A stretch of 64,000 bases of DNA from DASSUW01 sp963792385 (GTDB lineage: Bacteria > Actinomycetota > Thermoleophilia > Solirubrobacterales > Solirubrobacteraceae): assembly GCA_963792385.1 (NCBI GenBank), contig CAWBVZ010000012.1:62001-126000 (forward strand), given 5' to 3'. The first letter of the stretch is position 1; each line of letters begins with the position of its first letter. The position numbers were made by a program, and so were the translations under genes. Shown one piece after another: positions 34,904-46,390 of the stretch. The notes beneath the pieces were generated by a model, which was not told where the DNA came from, ran no database searches, and worked only from the letters and a program-made list of their open reading frames with translations.

Positions 34904-36333
34904 GAGCCGACGGCTACCTGCTGTCCCGCCGCGCAACGCTCCTCGCGATGTCGGGCGTGCTGCTCGGCATGCTGCTCGCCGCGCTCAACCAGACGATCGT
35001 CGCCACCGCGCTGCCACGGATCGTCGGCGACCTCGGCGGCGTCGACCACTACTCGTGGGTGTTCAGCGCGTACATGCTCGCCGCGACGGTGACGACCCCG
35101 ATCTACGGCCGCCTCTCGGACGTCTACGGTCGCCGCCGGTTCTTCGTCGCCGGCATCGTGATCTTCATGATCGGCTCCGTCGTCGGCGGTATGGCCGACT
35201 CGATGACGCAGCTCGTGATCGCGCGTGCGATCCAGGGTCTGGGAGCGGGCGCGCTGATCCCGCTCGCCGTCGCCACGATCGGCGACCTGATCCCGCCGTC
35301 GGACCGCGGAAAGTGGCAGGGCCTGACCGGCGCCGTGTTCGGCTTCGCGTCGGTGATCGGGCCGACCACCGGCGGCTGGATCGCCGACAACGCCGACTGG
35401 CGCTGGGTGTTCTTCGTCTCGCTCCCGGTCGGTCTGATCGCGCTCGCGGTCGTGGCGACGACGCTGAAGATCCCGCCGCACCCCGATCGCGATACGAAGG
35501 TCGACTACGCCGGCGCCGCGCTGCTCGCGCTCGGCCTGTCGTCCGGGCTGCTGGCGCTGGTCCAGGGTGGCGCCGACGCACCGGCGCTGTACACGCTGTC
35601 GGCGGTCGTGCTCGTCGCCTTCGTCTGGTGGGAGCGCCGCGTCGAGCAGCCGATCGTGCCGATCGAGCTCTTCTCCCGCCGTGTCTTCCTCGCTCCCAAC
35701 CTCGCCGGGTTCGCGGTCGGCTTCGGGATGTTCGGGGCGATCATGTTCGTGCCTCTCTACGTGCAGGGCGTGCTCGGCGCTTCGGCGACCGAGTCCGGGA
35801 TCGTCCTCACGCCGCTGATGCTGGCGATGATGGTGACGAGCGTCGGCTCGGGCCAGGTCATCACCCGCACCGGCCGCTACCGCTGGGCGCTGCTCGCCGG
35901 ACCGGTTGTGATGGGCGCAGGCTTCCTGATGCTCTCGACGCTGGACGCCGCCTCGCCGCGCATGCACGCGACCCAGGCGATGATCGTCACCGGCCTCGGG
36001 CTCGGCCTGCTGATCCAGAACCTCGCGCTCGTGGTCCAGAACGGCGTGCCGAGCCGGCACATGGGCGCGGCGACCAGCGCCGTGCAGTTCTTCCGCTCGA
36101 TCGGCGGCACGATCGGCGTGTCGGTGATGGGCGCGATCCTGACCTCCGGGCTCCCGGTCCGGGGCGACGCCCCGCCGGCGCAGCTCGCGGACGCGATCCA
36201 CCCGGTGTTCATGCTCGGCGTCGCGCTGATGGCGGTGGCGCTTGTGATCGTGGTCGCCATCCCCGAACTTCCGCTCCGGCGCACGGTGCGCGAGCCGACA
36301 CCCGCTCCCGCCGGCTCTCCGGTGGCCGCATGA
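34900..36333 (+). CDS. MFS multidrug exporter, DHA2 (14-helix) family
   Basis: Drug:proton antiporter of 477 residues. Motifs: LAALNQTIVATALPRIVGDLGG (helix 1, D1 type), WVFSAYMLAATVTTPIYGRLSDVYGRRRFF (motif A), IQGLGAGALIPLAVATIGDLIPPSDRGKWQG, GPTTGGWIADNADWRWVFFVSLPVG (motif C). ATG 34900 overlaps the MarR stop. Its own stop overlaps the start of a second, related exporter. The EmrB/LfrA type is the closest class; substrates are unknown. Confidence 0.93.
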   Translation: MRADGYLLSRRATLLAMSGVLLGMLLAALNQTIVATALPRIVGDLGGVDHYSWVFSAYMLAATVTTPIYGRLSDVYGRRRFFVAGIVIFMIGSVVGGMADSMTQLVIARAIQGLGAGALIPLAVATIGDLIPPSDRGKWQGLTGAVFGFASVIGPTTGGWIADNADWRWVFFVSLPVGLIALAVVATTLKIPPHPDRDTKVDYAGAALLALGLSSGLLALVQGGADAPALYTLSAVVLVAFVWWERRVEQPIVPIELFSRRVFLAPNLAGFAVGFGMFGAIMFVPLYVQGVLGASATESGIVLTPLMLAMMVTSVGSGQVITRTGRYRWALLAGPVVMGAGFLMLSTLDAASPRMHATQAMIVTGLGLGLLIQNLALVVQNGVPSRHMGAATSAVQFFRSIGGTIGVSVMGAILTSGLPVRGDAPPAQLADAIHPVFMLGVALMAVALVIVVAIPELPLRRTVREPTPAPAGSPVAA

Positions 36334-37769
36334 AGCGCCAGCACTACGGCATCACGCTTGGCGTCCTCGCGACGGCGGCGCTGTCGTTCGCGCTGCTGCA
36401 GACGATGGTCGCTCCGGCGCTGCCGGCGATCCAGCAGGAGTACGGGGCCACGACCCCGGCGGTCACCTGGGTCTTCACCGTGTACCTGCTGACGGCGTCG
36501 ATCCTGACCCCGATCCTCGGTCGCCTCGGCGACATGTTCGGCAAGGAGCGCGTGCTGGTCATCGTGCTGATCGTGCTCGGCGCCGGCACGCTGATCTCGG
36601 CGCTGTCGACCTCGCTCGAGATGCTGATCGCGGGCCGCGCCGTCCAGGGCGCCGGCGGCGCGATCTTCCCGCTCGCCTTCGGGATCATCCGCGACGAGTT
36701 CCCGCCCGAGCGCGTGGGAGCCGGGATCGGGCTGATCTCGGCCACGTTCGGCATCGGCGGCGGCGCCGGGCTCGTGCTCAGCGGCCTGATCGTGGACAAC
36801 CTCGACTACACGTGGATCTTCTGGCTCAGCCTGGTGGTGATCGCGGCTGCGACAGTCGCGACGCACTTCTTCGTGCCCGAGTCGCCGGTCAAGACGCCGG
36901 CGCCGATCGACTGGGGTGGCTCGCTGCTCATGGCGATCGGCGTGACCTCCGTGCTGGTCGCGGTGAGCGAGGGCAGCGCGTGGGGCTGGGAGTCCACGCG
37001 CGTGCTCGGGCTGGGCGCGTTCGGCGTCCTCGTGCTCATCCTCTGGGTTCGCTATGAGTTGCACATCCCGGAGCCGCTCGTGGACATGCGGATGATGCGG
37101 CTGCGCGGCGTGTGGACCACCAACGTGACCGCCCTGATGGTCGGCTTTGGCATGTTCGGGTCGTTCCTGCTCGTGCCCCAGCTCGTGCAGATGCCGGCCG
37201 CCGCGGGCTTCGGCTTCGGCGGCAGCGTGACCCAGGCCGGGCTCTACCTTCTGCCGTCGTCGGCCCTGATGCTGTTCGCCGGCCCGAGTGCCGGCTGGCT
37301 GGGCAACCGCGTCGGCTACCGCGCACCGCTGCTGATCGGGATCGTGCTGGTCGGCGTCGGCTTCATCCAGCTCGCCCTGCTGCACGACCAGCCGTGGAAC
37401 GTGTACCTCAACAGCGTGCTGATGGGCGCCGGCATCGGCCTCGCGTTCGCCTCGATGGCGACTCTGATCGTGGAGGCCGTGCCGCAGACGCAGACCGGCA
37501 TCGCGACCGGCATGAACACGATCATGCGCTCGATGGGCGGCGCTCTCGGCGCCCAGATCGTCGCCAGCATCGTCGGCGCCCATGTCGGCGCCAGCGGACT
37601 GCCGAGCGAGAACGGCTTCGTCGTCGCGCTGCTGGTCTCCGCCGGCGGGCTGGTGATCGCGTTCGTCGCCGCGCTCCTGATCCCGCAGCGCCGCGCCGCG
37701 GACGTGCCGAGCGCTGCATCTCGTATCGGTCAGCCCGTCGCTGCCGGCGGCGTGTCTTCGCGGGGGTAA
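36330..37769 (+). CDS. MFS exporter, DHA2 family (second copy in the operon)
   Basis: Fourteen-helix exporter of 479 residues, only distantly related to the preceding one: helix 1 is LLQTMVAPALPAIQQEYG without the N-Q-T-I-V motif, followed by WVFTVYLLTASILTPILGRLGDMFGKERVL, RAVQGAGGAIFPLAFGIIRDEFPPERVG and ATFGIGGGAGLVLSGLIVDNLDYTWIFWLSL. The ATG overlaps the previous stop by 4 bases. Two divergent DHA2 pumps in one MarR operon suggest complementary substrates. A hairpin covers its stop codon. Confidence 0.92.
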   Translation: MKRQHYGITLGVLATAALSFALLQTMVAPALPAIQQEYGATTPAVTWVFTVYLLTASILTPILGRLGDMFGKERVLVIVLIVLGAGTLISALSTSLEMLIAGRAVQGAGGAIFPLAFGIIRDEFPPERVGAGIGLISATFGIGGGAGLVLSGLIVDNLDYTWIFWLSLVVIAAATVATHFFVPESPVKTPAPIDWGGSLLMAIGVTSVLVAVSEGSAWGWESTRVLGLGAFGVLVLILWVRYELHIPEPLVDMRMMRLRGVWTTNVTALMVGFGMFGSFLLVPQLVQMPAAAGFGFGGSVTQAGLYLLPSSALMLFAGPSAGWLGNRVGYRAPLLIGIVLVGVGFIQLALLHDQPWNVYLNSVLMGAGIGLAFASMATLIVEAVPQTQTGIATGMNTIMRSMGGALGAQIVASIVGAHVGASGLPSENGFVVALLVSAGGLVIAFVAALLIPQRRAADVPSAASRIGQPVAAGGVSSRG

Positions 37770-37776
37770 CCCCGCG
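37759..37776. terminator. Hairpin over the stop codon of the second MFS gene
   Basis: CGCGGGG and CCCCGCG pair around GTAA, with the TAA stop in the loop. It lies between convergent genes 21 bases apart and could stop transcripts from either side. Confidence 0.5.
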
Positions 37777-37790
37777 GTGCATGGATGGAC

Positions 37791-38369
37791 TCAGACATGC
37801 AGGCTGGGCCGGTAGATGAGCTCTTGGGTGTGGCCGTCGAGCGTCCGGCTCTCGATCAGCTCGAGGTCGAAGTCGGCCGCGCCGTGGAAGATCGGGTCCA
37901 GCCCGGTCTGACCGGTGATCACAGGGAAGAGCGTCACCTGGACGCGGTCGACCAGGCCGGCGGCCATCAGCGCCCGGTTCATCGACAGGCTGCCGTGCGA
38001 GCGCAACGGCACCTCGGACTCCTCCTTGAGCCGGGCGACGACGTCGACGGCGTCGCCGCTCACGACGGTCGCGTCCGGCCAGTCGAGCGGTCCTTCCAGC
38101 GTCGTTGAGACCACCGTTGCCGGCAGGCTGATCATCCGAGTGACCCATGGGTCACGCACTTCGGACTCCTCGGTGCTCGAGGCCAGCATCCGCGCGAATG
38201 CCCGATACGTGTTGGCGCCGAAGACCATGCGCTGCTCCGCGTCGTACGAGGCAAGGCGGTGGTCGAGCAACTCAGGGCCTTGCTTGCCCCAGTAGCCGGT
38301 CCAGTTGCCGCCGGCGGCGCCGTAGCCGTCGAGGCTGGAAAAGACGTCGAAGGTGTAGGTCGCGGTCAT
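37791..38369 (-). CDS. Dihydrofolate reductase family protein (RibD C-terminal-like)
   Basis: NADPH-dependent reductase-like protein of 192 residues from the DHFR/RibD-C superfamily: TFDVFSSLDGYGAAGGNWTGYWG at the N-terminus, MVFGANTYRAFARML, MISLPATVVSTTLEGPLDWPDATVV, LRSHGSLSMNRALMAAGLVDRVQVTLFPVITGQTGLDPIF. Actinobacteria hold many paralogues of unknown reaction; a role in classical folate synthesis is unlikely. SD-like GAGGAGACC precedes the ATG. Confidence 0.88.
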   Translation of the reverse strand: MTATYTFDVFSSLDGYGAAGGNWTGYWGKQGPELLDHRLASYDAEQRMVFGANTYRAFARMLASSTEESEVRDPWVTRMISLPATVVSTTLEGPLDWPDATVVSGDAVDVVARLKEESEVPLRSHGSLSMNRALMAAGLVDRVQVTLFPVITGQTGLDPIFHGAADFDLELIESRTLDGHTQELIYRPSLHV

Positions 38370-38438
38370 GGTGGTCTCCTCGAGGGCGGTTGATCGGTCT
38401 GTGGATACAGACTGGAGACCACGGCGAAACTCATCGCC

Positions 38439-38467
38439 GAAGGGCGCGGCCCGTCGCCGCGCCCTTC
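38439..38467 (-). terminator. Perfect 11-base-stem hairpin after the I36 gene
   Basis: GAAGGGCGCGG and CCGCGCCCTTC pair perfectly around a 7-base loop, starting 11 bases past the stop of the minus-strand gene. It should end that transcript before the DHFR-like gene. Confidence 0.65.
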
Positions 38468-38478
38468 AGCGGTGCCGT

Positions 38479-38946
38479 CTAGAACAGCTTGATGATTCCG
38501 GCCTTCTCGCACTCGGCAGGCGTCACCCAGCGGTACGACTCGATGTTGTTCCACCAGTTCCCAGGCAGCTGGCCCCTGTCACCTTGTCGCAGCCCTCCTT
38601 GGATGCAATCGCGCGCGCCCCGGTAGCGCGGCAGCCCGTAGACCATGACGTCCCTCCGCTTTGCCGGGACTCCGGCGTTCTCCGCGAAGCGCGCGGTGTC
38701 GCCGACGGTCTCGCCCCTGTCGCCGCCCTTGTAGCGGTCGTTATTGAGGTTCGGGTCCGACCCTGCGAAGTGGTAGAAGCCGCCGTTGGCGTCCTCGTTG
38801 AAGTACAGGCAGAACTCGCCCCTTGGGCAGGGGTGGAACGCCGCCAGCGCCGGCGCGGAAACGGAGAGCAACGCCGCGGCGCCGAGCAGTGCCGCGATGG
38901 CGGCGGCCAAGACGATGCGGCGCGGGCGGACGATGACATGGGACAT
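38479..38946 (-). CDS. Secreted peptidase inhibitor family I36-like protein
   Basis: Exported protein of 155 residues. ATG 38946 is chosen over earlier in-frame starts because AGGAGGA sits just upstream and the signal peptide then begins directly (MSHVIVRPRRIVLAAAIAALLGAAALLSVSAPALA). The mature part matches the I36 (SMPI-like) domain: CPRGEFCLYFNEDANGGFYHFAGSDPNL, followed by a cysteine near GARDCIQGG. Family members inhibit metalloproteases; in Actinobacteria many copies are of unknown target. A cysteine near the C-terminus (PAECEKAG) is extra. Confidence 0.82.
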   Translation of the reverse strand: MSHVIVRPRRIVLAAAIAALLGAAALLSVSAPALAAFHPCPRGEFCLYFNEDANGGFYHFAGSDPNLNNDRYKGGDRGETVGDTARFAENAGVPAKRRDVMVYGLPRYRGARDCIQGGLRQGDRGQLPGNWWNNIESYRWVTPAECEKAGIIKLF

Positions 38947-39079
38947 GTCGTCCTCCTTCTCTTGGTCGATTGATGTGATCCAGGGTCCCGGCGATCCGTG
39001 CGTGCGTCCATCCCTGGGATCAGGGTTGTTTCGCGCGGGGTCTTGGGCCCGACCCCCGCTAGAGCCGGGTGTCACAAAG

Positions 39080-39109
39080 TTGTTACAAACTCGAATTTGA
39101 CGCTACACT
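39080..39109 (+). promoter_or_regulatory. Promoter of the ATP synthase operon
   Basis: TTGTTA (39080-39085) and TACACT (39104-39109) are spaced by 18 bases in a locally AT-rich stretch. TTGTTACAA is itself a near-palindrome and an overlapping TGTCACAAAG lies just upstream, a possible regulator site. The rest of the 250-base gap (38947-39197) holds nothing else recognisable. Confidence 0.5.
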
Positions 39110-39197
39110 CGGCGCGCCGCCCAGGCCAGGGACCGGGACTCTCGGTCCCGCCGGCGCAGTCGCGCGCGGGGAAGGCCGGTGGGGTGGCGCAATTGCC

Positions 39198-39602
39198 ATG
39201 TCCGATCTCGTTCATAGTGAGGGCGTCTCCGATCCCCTCGCCTTCGTCCGGTACCTCGACATCGTGCTCGTCGTGCTCGCCGCGCCGTTCGTCGTGCTGC
39301 TCGACGCGCCCGTGCTCGGCTACGCGGTCGGCGCCGCCGCGTGGATCGTGCAGCGCGTCGCGGCCATCGTGATCGAGCGCAAGGCCGCCCGCGCGAGCAA
39401 CGTCAGGACGTCGCTCGGGCTGAACATGGCGTCGTTGGTAATACGCGCGTGGCTGATCGGCCTTACCATCCTGGCCGTCGGCCTGATCGCCGATCGCGAA
39501 GACGGGCTCACGGCGGGTATCACGGTGCTCGCCGCCTTCACCGTCTACTTCGCAACCTCACTGTTCCTTCGGCCTCTGGAGAGGAAGTCACCAGCCGCAT
39601 GA
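39198..39602 (+). CDS. atpI: ATP synthase subunit I-like membrane protein
   Basis: Small protein (134 residues) with four hydrophobic helices (LDIVLVVLAAPFVVLL, VLGYAVGAAAWIVQRV, AWLIGLTILAVGLI, ITVLAAFTVYFATSLFL). Sequence similarity to AtpI is weak, but its place directly before atpB and its size and topology fit this assembly factor for the c-ring. ATG 39198 is used. It overlaps atpB by 4 bases. Confidence 0.75.
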   Translation: MSDLVHSEGVSDPLAFVRYLDIVLVVLAAPFVVLLDAPVLGYAVGAAAWIVQRVAAIVIERKAARASNVRTSLGLNMASLVIRAWLIGLTILAVGLIADREDGLTAGITVLAAFTVYFATSLFLRPLERKSPAA

Positions 39603-40495
39603 CGAGCCGCAACAAGGTGCTCTTCGGCATCCTCGGGTTCTACCTCTTCTCGCTGATCGCGGTCGTCGTGATCTTCGGCTTCACGCGGCGCGACAACGAC
39701 GAGTTCATCCCGCAGAACGAGTTCAAGCTCGACACCTGGATCGACCTTCCCGGCCCGCTCGACTTCAACAAGGCCGTGATGTACCTGATCATCGCCGGGA
39801 TCCTCACGTGCGTGACGATGATCTGGATCGCGGGCCGGATGGAGGCGCGGCCGAACCGGGTCCAGACCGCCATCGAGGTGCTGTTCTCGCTGATGCGCGA
39901 CAACATCACCGGGGGCAGCATGGACGACAAGATGGCGCGGAAGTGGTTCCCGTTCATCGGGACGCTGTTCCTGTTCATCTGGTTCAGCAACCTGATCGGC
40001 TACATCCCGCTGCCGACGAACACCGAGCACACGTTCGACTTCTTCGGCGTCGCGGTGCCGTCGTTCGCCATCTACGCCGCGACCGCGAACCTCTCGATCC
40101 CGCTCGTGCTCGCGCTGATCGTCTTCATCTCCTATACCGCCGAGGGCATCCGCGTCAAAGGCCCCGGCGGCTACCTGAAGAGCCTGATCCCCGCCGGCGT
40201 GACGGGAGGGATGGCGGCCTTCATCTTCGTGCTCGAGTTCCTCTCGAACTTCATGCGCCTGATCTCGCTCTCCGTACGTCTTTTCGCCAACATCCTCGCC
40301 GGCCACCTGATCATCCTGTTCATGTCCGGCGGGCTCGCCGTGCTGCTCGGCGTCGAGGCGCTCGGGATCGTCACGCTGCCGATCGGCGTCGCTCTCTTCG
40401 TCTTCGAGGTCGGCCTGGTGGCGACGCTTCAGGCCTTCATCTTCGCCACCCTGACTGCCATCTATCTCGGCGGCGCTGTCGCCGAGTCCCACTAG
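39599..40495 (+). CDS. atpB: F1Fo ATP synthase subunit a
   Basis: Fo stator subunit of 298 residues forming the proton half-channels. The essential arginine is in SLSVRLFANILAGH, with the following helix conserved (FEVGLVATLQAFIFATLTAIYLGGAV). ATG 39599 overlaps the atpI stop; the frame is open upstream but only as a shadow. N-terminal ~60 residues include one helix and a charged periplasmic loop. Confidence 0.96.
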   Translation: MTSRNKVLFGILGFYLFSLIAVVVIFGFTRRDNDEFIPQNEFKLDTWIDLPGPLDFNKAVMYLIIAGILTCVTMIWIAGRMEARPNRVQTAIEVLFSLMRDNITGGSMDDKMARKWFPFIGTLFLFIWFSNLIGYIPLPTNTEHTFDFFGVAVPSFAIYAATANLSIPLVLALIVFISYTAEGIRVKGPGGYLKSLIPAGVTGGMAAFIFVLEFLSNFMRLISLSVRLFANILAGHLIILFMSGGLAVLLGVEALGIVTLPIGVALFVFEVGLVATLQAFIFATLTAIYLGGAVAESH

Positions 40496-40513
40496 CCAAA
40501 GGAGACTCGTTCA

Positions 40514-40783
40514 GTGCTCGCAACGTTGCTCACCATCGTCTTTGCCGCCGTCGACGACGGCGCGGATGCCGGTAAGGCGATCGCGCTCGGTGTCGGTGGT
40601 GGCCTCGGCGCCGTCGGCGCCGGTGTCGGCATCGGCATCATCTTCGGCAAGGTCATCGAGTCGGTGACCCGTCAGCCGGAGATGCGCGACGAGATCACCC
40701 AGATTCAGTGGCTCGGCTTCGCGCTTACAGAGGCGTGCTTCTTCTACGGCCTCGTGGCGGGCCTGATCGCCTTCTTCCTCTAG
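40514..40783 (+). CDS. atpE: F1Fo ATP synthase subunit c
   Basis: Proteolipid of 89 residues, two helices. The ion-carrying acid is E73 in GFALTEACFFYGL; the first helix has the glycine-rich face GVGGGLGAVGAGVGIGIIFG, and the loop R53-Q-P is the contact with F1. The residue after E73 is alanine, and the sodium ligands of Na+-type rings are absent, so proton coupling is expected. GTG start with GGAGAC upstream. Confidence 0.97.
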   Translation: MLATLLTIVFAAVDDGADAGKAIALGVGGGLGAVGAGVGIGIIFGKVIESVTRQPEMRDEITQIQWLGFALTEACFFYGLVAGLIAFFL

Positions 40784-40789
40784 GCCGTC

Positions 40790-41350
40790 ATGTCAGACCT
40801 CTCGCTCATCGCGGCCGCGGCCGAAGACGAAGGCGGCTCGTTCCTGGTCTCGCCCGACATCGGGCTGATGATCTGGACGCTGGTCGTCTTCGGCCTGTCG
40901 ATGTTCCTGCTCGGCAAGCTCGCGTTCCCGCGGATCGCCGAGGCGCTCGACCGGCGCCAGCATGCGATCGAGGAGTCGATCGACACCGCCGAGCGGATCC
41001 GCAAGGAGGCGGACGAGATCCTGGCCGAGTACCGGCAGCGGCTCTCCGAGGCGCGCTCGCAGGCGGACGAGATCGTCGCCCGCGCGCGCAAGACCGGTGA
41101 GGCGGCCGAGGCCGAGCTCGTCTCCGACGGCCGCGCCAAGCGCGAGGAGCTGATGGAGCAGACCCGCCGCGACATCGAGGCCGAGACCCGCCGCGCGATC
41201 CTCGAGATCCGCGCCGAGGTTGCCGATCTGACCGTGCTCGCCACGGAGAAGGTCACGCGCAAGACGCTCACTGACAGCGATCACAAGCGGCTCGTCGACG
41301 AAGCCCTCGCCGAGCTCGACTTCGCCTCCCTGTCCGGCGAGGAGCGCTGA
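40790..41350 (+). CDS. atpF: F1Fo ATP synthase subunit b
   Basis: Peripheral stalk subunit of 186 residues: one N-terminal helix (IGLMIWTLVVFGLSMFLLGKLAFPRI) and a long charged coiled coil rich in Ala/Glu/Arg. It overlaps atpH by one base. A single b gene is present, with no b' copy and no b-delta fusion of the mycobacterial kind. Confidence 0.95.
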   Translation: MSDLSLIAAAAEDEGGSFLVSPDIGLMIWTLVVFGLSMFLLGKLAFPRIAEALDRRQHAIEESIDTAERIRKEADEILAEYRQRLSEARSQADEIVARARKTGEAAEAELVSDGRAKREELMEQTRRDIEAETRRAILEIRAEVADLTVLATEKVTRKTLTDSDHKRLVDEALAELDFASLSGEER

Positions 41351-41880
41351 TGGAAGAGATCGCCACCGTCTACGCCCGGTCGCTGTTCGAGGTCGCCATC
41401 GAACAGGACAAGCTCGACGTCATCCGCGACGAGATCGGCGAGTTCGCGGATGCGCTGTCGGAGACCCGCGAGCTGCAGGTCTTCTTCTTCTCGCCCTATT
41501 TCTCCACCCAGGAGAAGAAGGACGGGCTCGAGAGCGCGGTCACGGGCGCGGACGAGGCGGTCATGAACTTCCTCGAGCTGCTGATCGAGAAGCACCGCAT
41601 GCCGGCGATCTTCCGCATCCGCGCGCGCTTCGACGCGTTGTGGGAGGAGGAGAACAAGCTGCTGCCGGTGCAGATCACGTCCGCGGTCGAGCTCGACGCG
41701 GACACCATCAAGGAGCTCGGCGACCGCATCTCCGAGCAGACCGGCCGCAAGGTCGAGCTCTCCTCCAGCGTGGAGCCCGACATCCTCGGCGGCATCGTCG
41801 TCCGGGTGGGCAACTCGGTCCTCGACGCCTCTGTTCGCAATCGACTTGACCAGCTTCGGCGCGTCGTAGCCAAGGCTTAG
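41350..41880 (+). CDS. atpH: F1Fo ATP synthase subunit delta
   Basis: OSCP-type subunit of 176 residues joining the stalk to the alpha3beta3 head. N-terminal helical domain (IATVYARSLFEVAIEQDKLDVIRDEIGEF) and C-terminal LSSSVEPDILGGIVVRVGNSVLDASVRNRLDQLRR are typical. Unlike mycobacteria, it is not fused to a b-type domain. Confidence 0.95.
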   Translation: MEEIATVYARSLFEVAIEQDKLDVIRDEIGEFADALSETRELQVFFFSPYFSTQEKKDGLESAVTGADEAVMNFLELLIEKHRMPAIFRIRARFDALWEEENKLLPVQITSAVELDADTIKELGDRISEQTGRKVELSSSVEPDILGGIVVRVGNSVLDASVRNRLDQLRRVVAKA

Positions 41881-41888
41881 GAGCCATC

Positions 41889-43553
<1,665 letters not shown>

Positions 43554-43556
43554 ACC

Positions 43557-44453
43557 ATGGCGCAGAAGGACGTCAAGAGCCGGATCAGTTCGGTCAAGAA
43601 CATCCAGAAGATCACGCGGGCGATGGAGATGGTCGCGGCCGCCCGCCTGCGCCGCGCCGAGCAGCGGATCGAGGCATTGCGCCCGTACGCCTCGGCGATC
43701 CGGCGGATGACGCGCCAGGCCGCCGAGGCGGCCCAGAGCGTCCCGAACCTGCCGATCCTCAACGAGCACGAGTCGGTCGACACCGTCGGCCTGCTGCTCG
43801 TGACCGGTGACCGCGGGCTGGCCGGCGCCTTCAACTCGCAGATCGTGCGCGCCGGTGTGCGCGCGGCGGCCGAGCACGAGAGCGAGGGCCGGTCGATGGC
43901 CTGGTACGCGTCCGGCCGCCGCGGCGTGTCGTCGCTGACGTTCCGCGGGCTCGAGCCGGTCGGGGCCTACACCGGCTTCACCGACCGCCCGGCGTACGCC
44001 GATGCGCGCGACATCGCCGCCGACCTGGTGACCGGCTACGTCGACGGCAAGCTCGACCAGGTCGAGATCATCTACAACGGCTACATCTCGCCGCTCACGC
44101 AGGAGGTCACGCGCGAGACGCTGCTGCCGTTGCAGCACGCCACGATCCTCGAGAGCGAGGACGAGGAGGACGAGCAGGATGAGCAGCAGCACCGGGCGCT
44201 CGTCGAGTACGAGCCCGACCCGGAGGAGATCCTCCGCCGGCTGATCCCCGCGTACGTCGAGATCTCGCTCTATCGCGCGCTGCTCGAGTCCACCGCTTCC
44301 GAGCACGGCGCGCGCATGACCGCCATGCGCAACGCCTCGACGAACGCCGGGGACATCATCAAGGACCTGACCCTGCAGATGAACCGCGAGCGCCAGGCGG
44401 AGATCACGCAGGAGATTTTGGAAGTCGTGTCCGGGGCCGAGGGCCTCAGCTAA
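43557..44453 (+). CDS. atpG: F1 ATP synthase subunit gamma
   Basis: Central rotor shaft of 298 residues. The N-terminal coiled coil (SRISSVKNIQKITRAMEMVAAARLRRAEQRI) and C-terminal helix (EHGARMTAMRNASTNAGDIIKDLTLQMNRERQAEITQEILEVVSGAEGL) are canonical. An acidic insert lies around residues 200-212 (ESEDEEDEQDEQQ). Gap to atpA is 3 bases. Confidence 0.96.
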   Translation: MAQKDVKSRISSVKNIQKITRAMEMVAAARLRRAEQRIEALRPYASAIRRMTRQAAEAAQSVPNLPILNEHESVDTVGLLLVTGDRGLAGAFNSQIVRAGVRAAAEHESEGRSMAWYASGRRGVSSLTFRGLEPVGAYTGFTDRPAYADARDIAADLVTGYVDGKLDQVEIIYNGYISPLTQEVTRETLLPLQHATILESEDEEDEQDEQQHRALVEYEPDPEEILRRLIPAYVEISLYRALLESTASEHGARMTAMRNASTNAGDIIKDLTLQMNRERQAEITQEILEVVSGAEGLS

Positions 44454-44463
44454 GGAGACCCCC

Positions 44464-45932
<1,469 letters not shown>

Positions 45933-45933
<1 letters not shown>

Positions 45934-46343
45934 TGGCACGCACGCCGTTCACCGTCGAGGTGCTCACCCCCGAGGGCGAGCTCTTCAACGACGAGGTGGA
46001 GATGGTCTCCACTCAGACGACGGTCGGATCGATCGGCCTGCTGGCCAATCACCAGCCGCTGCTGGCGATGCTCGATCCGACCGAGTTGCGGCTCTACAAG
46101 TCCGAGTCCGACGTCGTCCGGTTCGCGCAGGGTGAGGGTTTCCTGCAGGTCGCGGGTACGCACGCGCTGGTGCTGATCGACGAGGCGTTCGCGATCGACG
46201 ATCTCGACACGGGTGAGCTGCGCAGCCGGCTCGAGCGCGCCGAGAAGGAGCTCTCGGACGCCGAGGAGGGCAGCGAGGAGGAAAGGGCGGCTGCACGCGC
46301 CAAGCGTCGCTATGAGGCGTTCCTGAAAATCGCCGAGGGGTAG
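45933..46343 (+). CDS. atpC: F1 ATP synthase subunit epsilon
   Basis: Rotor subunit of 136 residues: N-terminal beta-sandwich (FTVEVLTPEGELFNDEVEMVSTQTTVGSIGLLANHQPLLAMLDPTELRL) and two C-terminal helices (DTGELRSRLERAEKELSDAEEGSEEERAAARAKRRYEAFLKI). GTG start overlapping the atpD stop. It ends the operon; no clear hairpin follows. Confidence 0.95.
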
Positions 46344-46390
46344 GAGCTACGGCGACGGTCGCCACCTACGGCGGCCGCGGGAAGGTCGAG

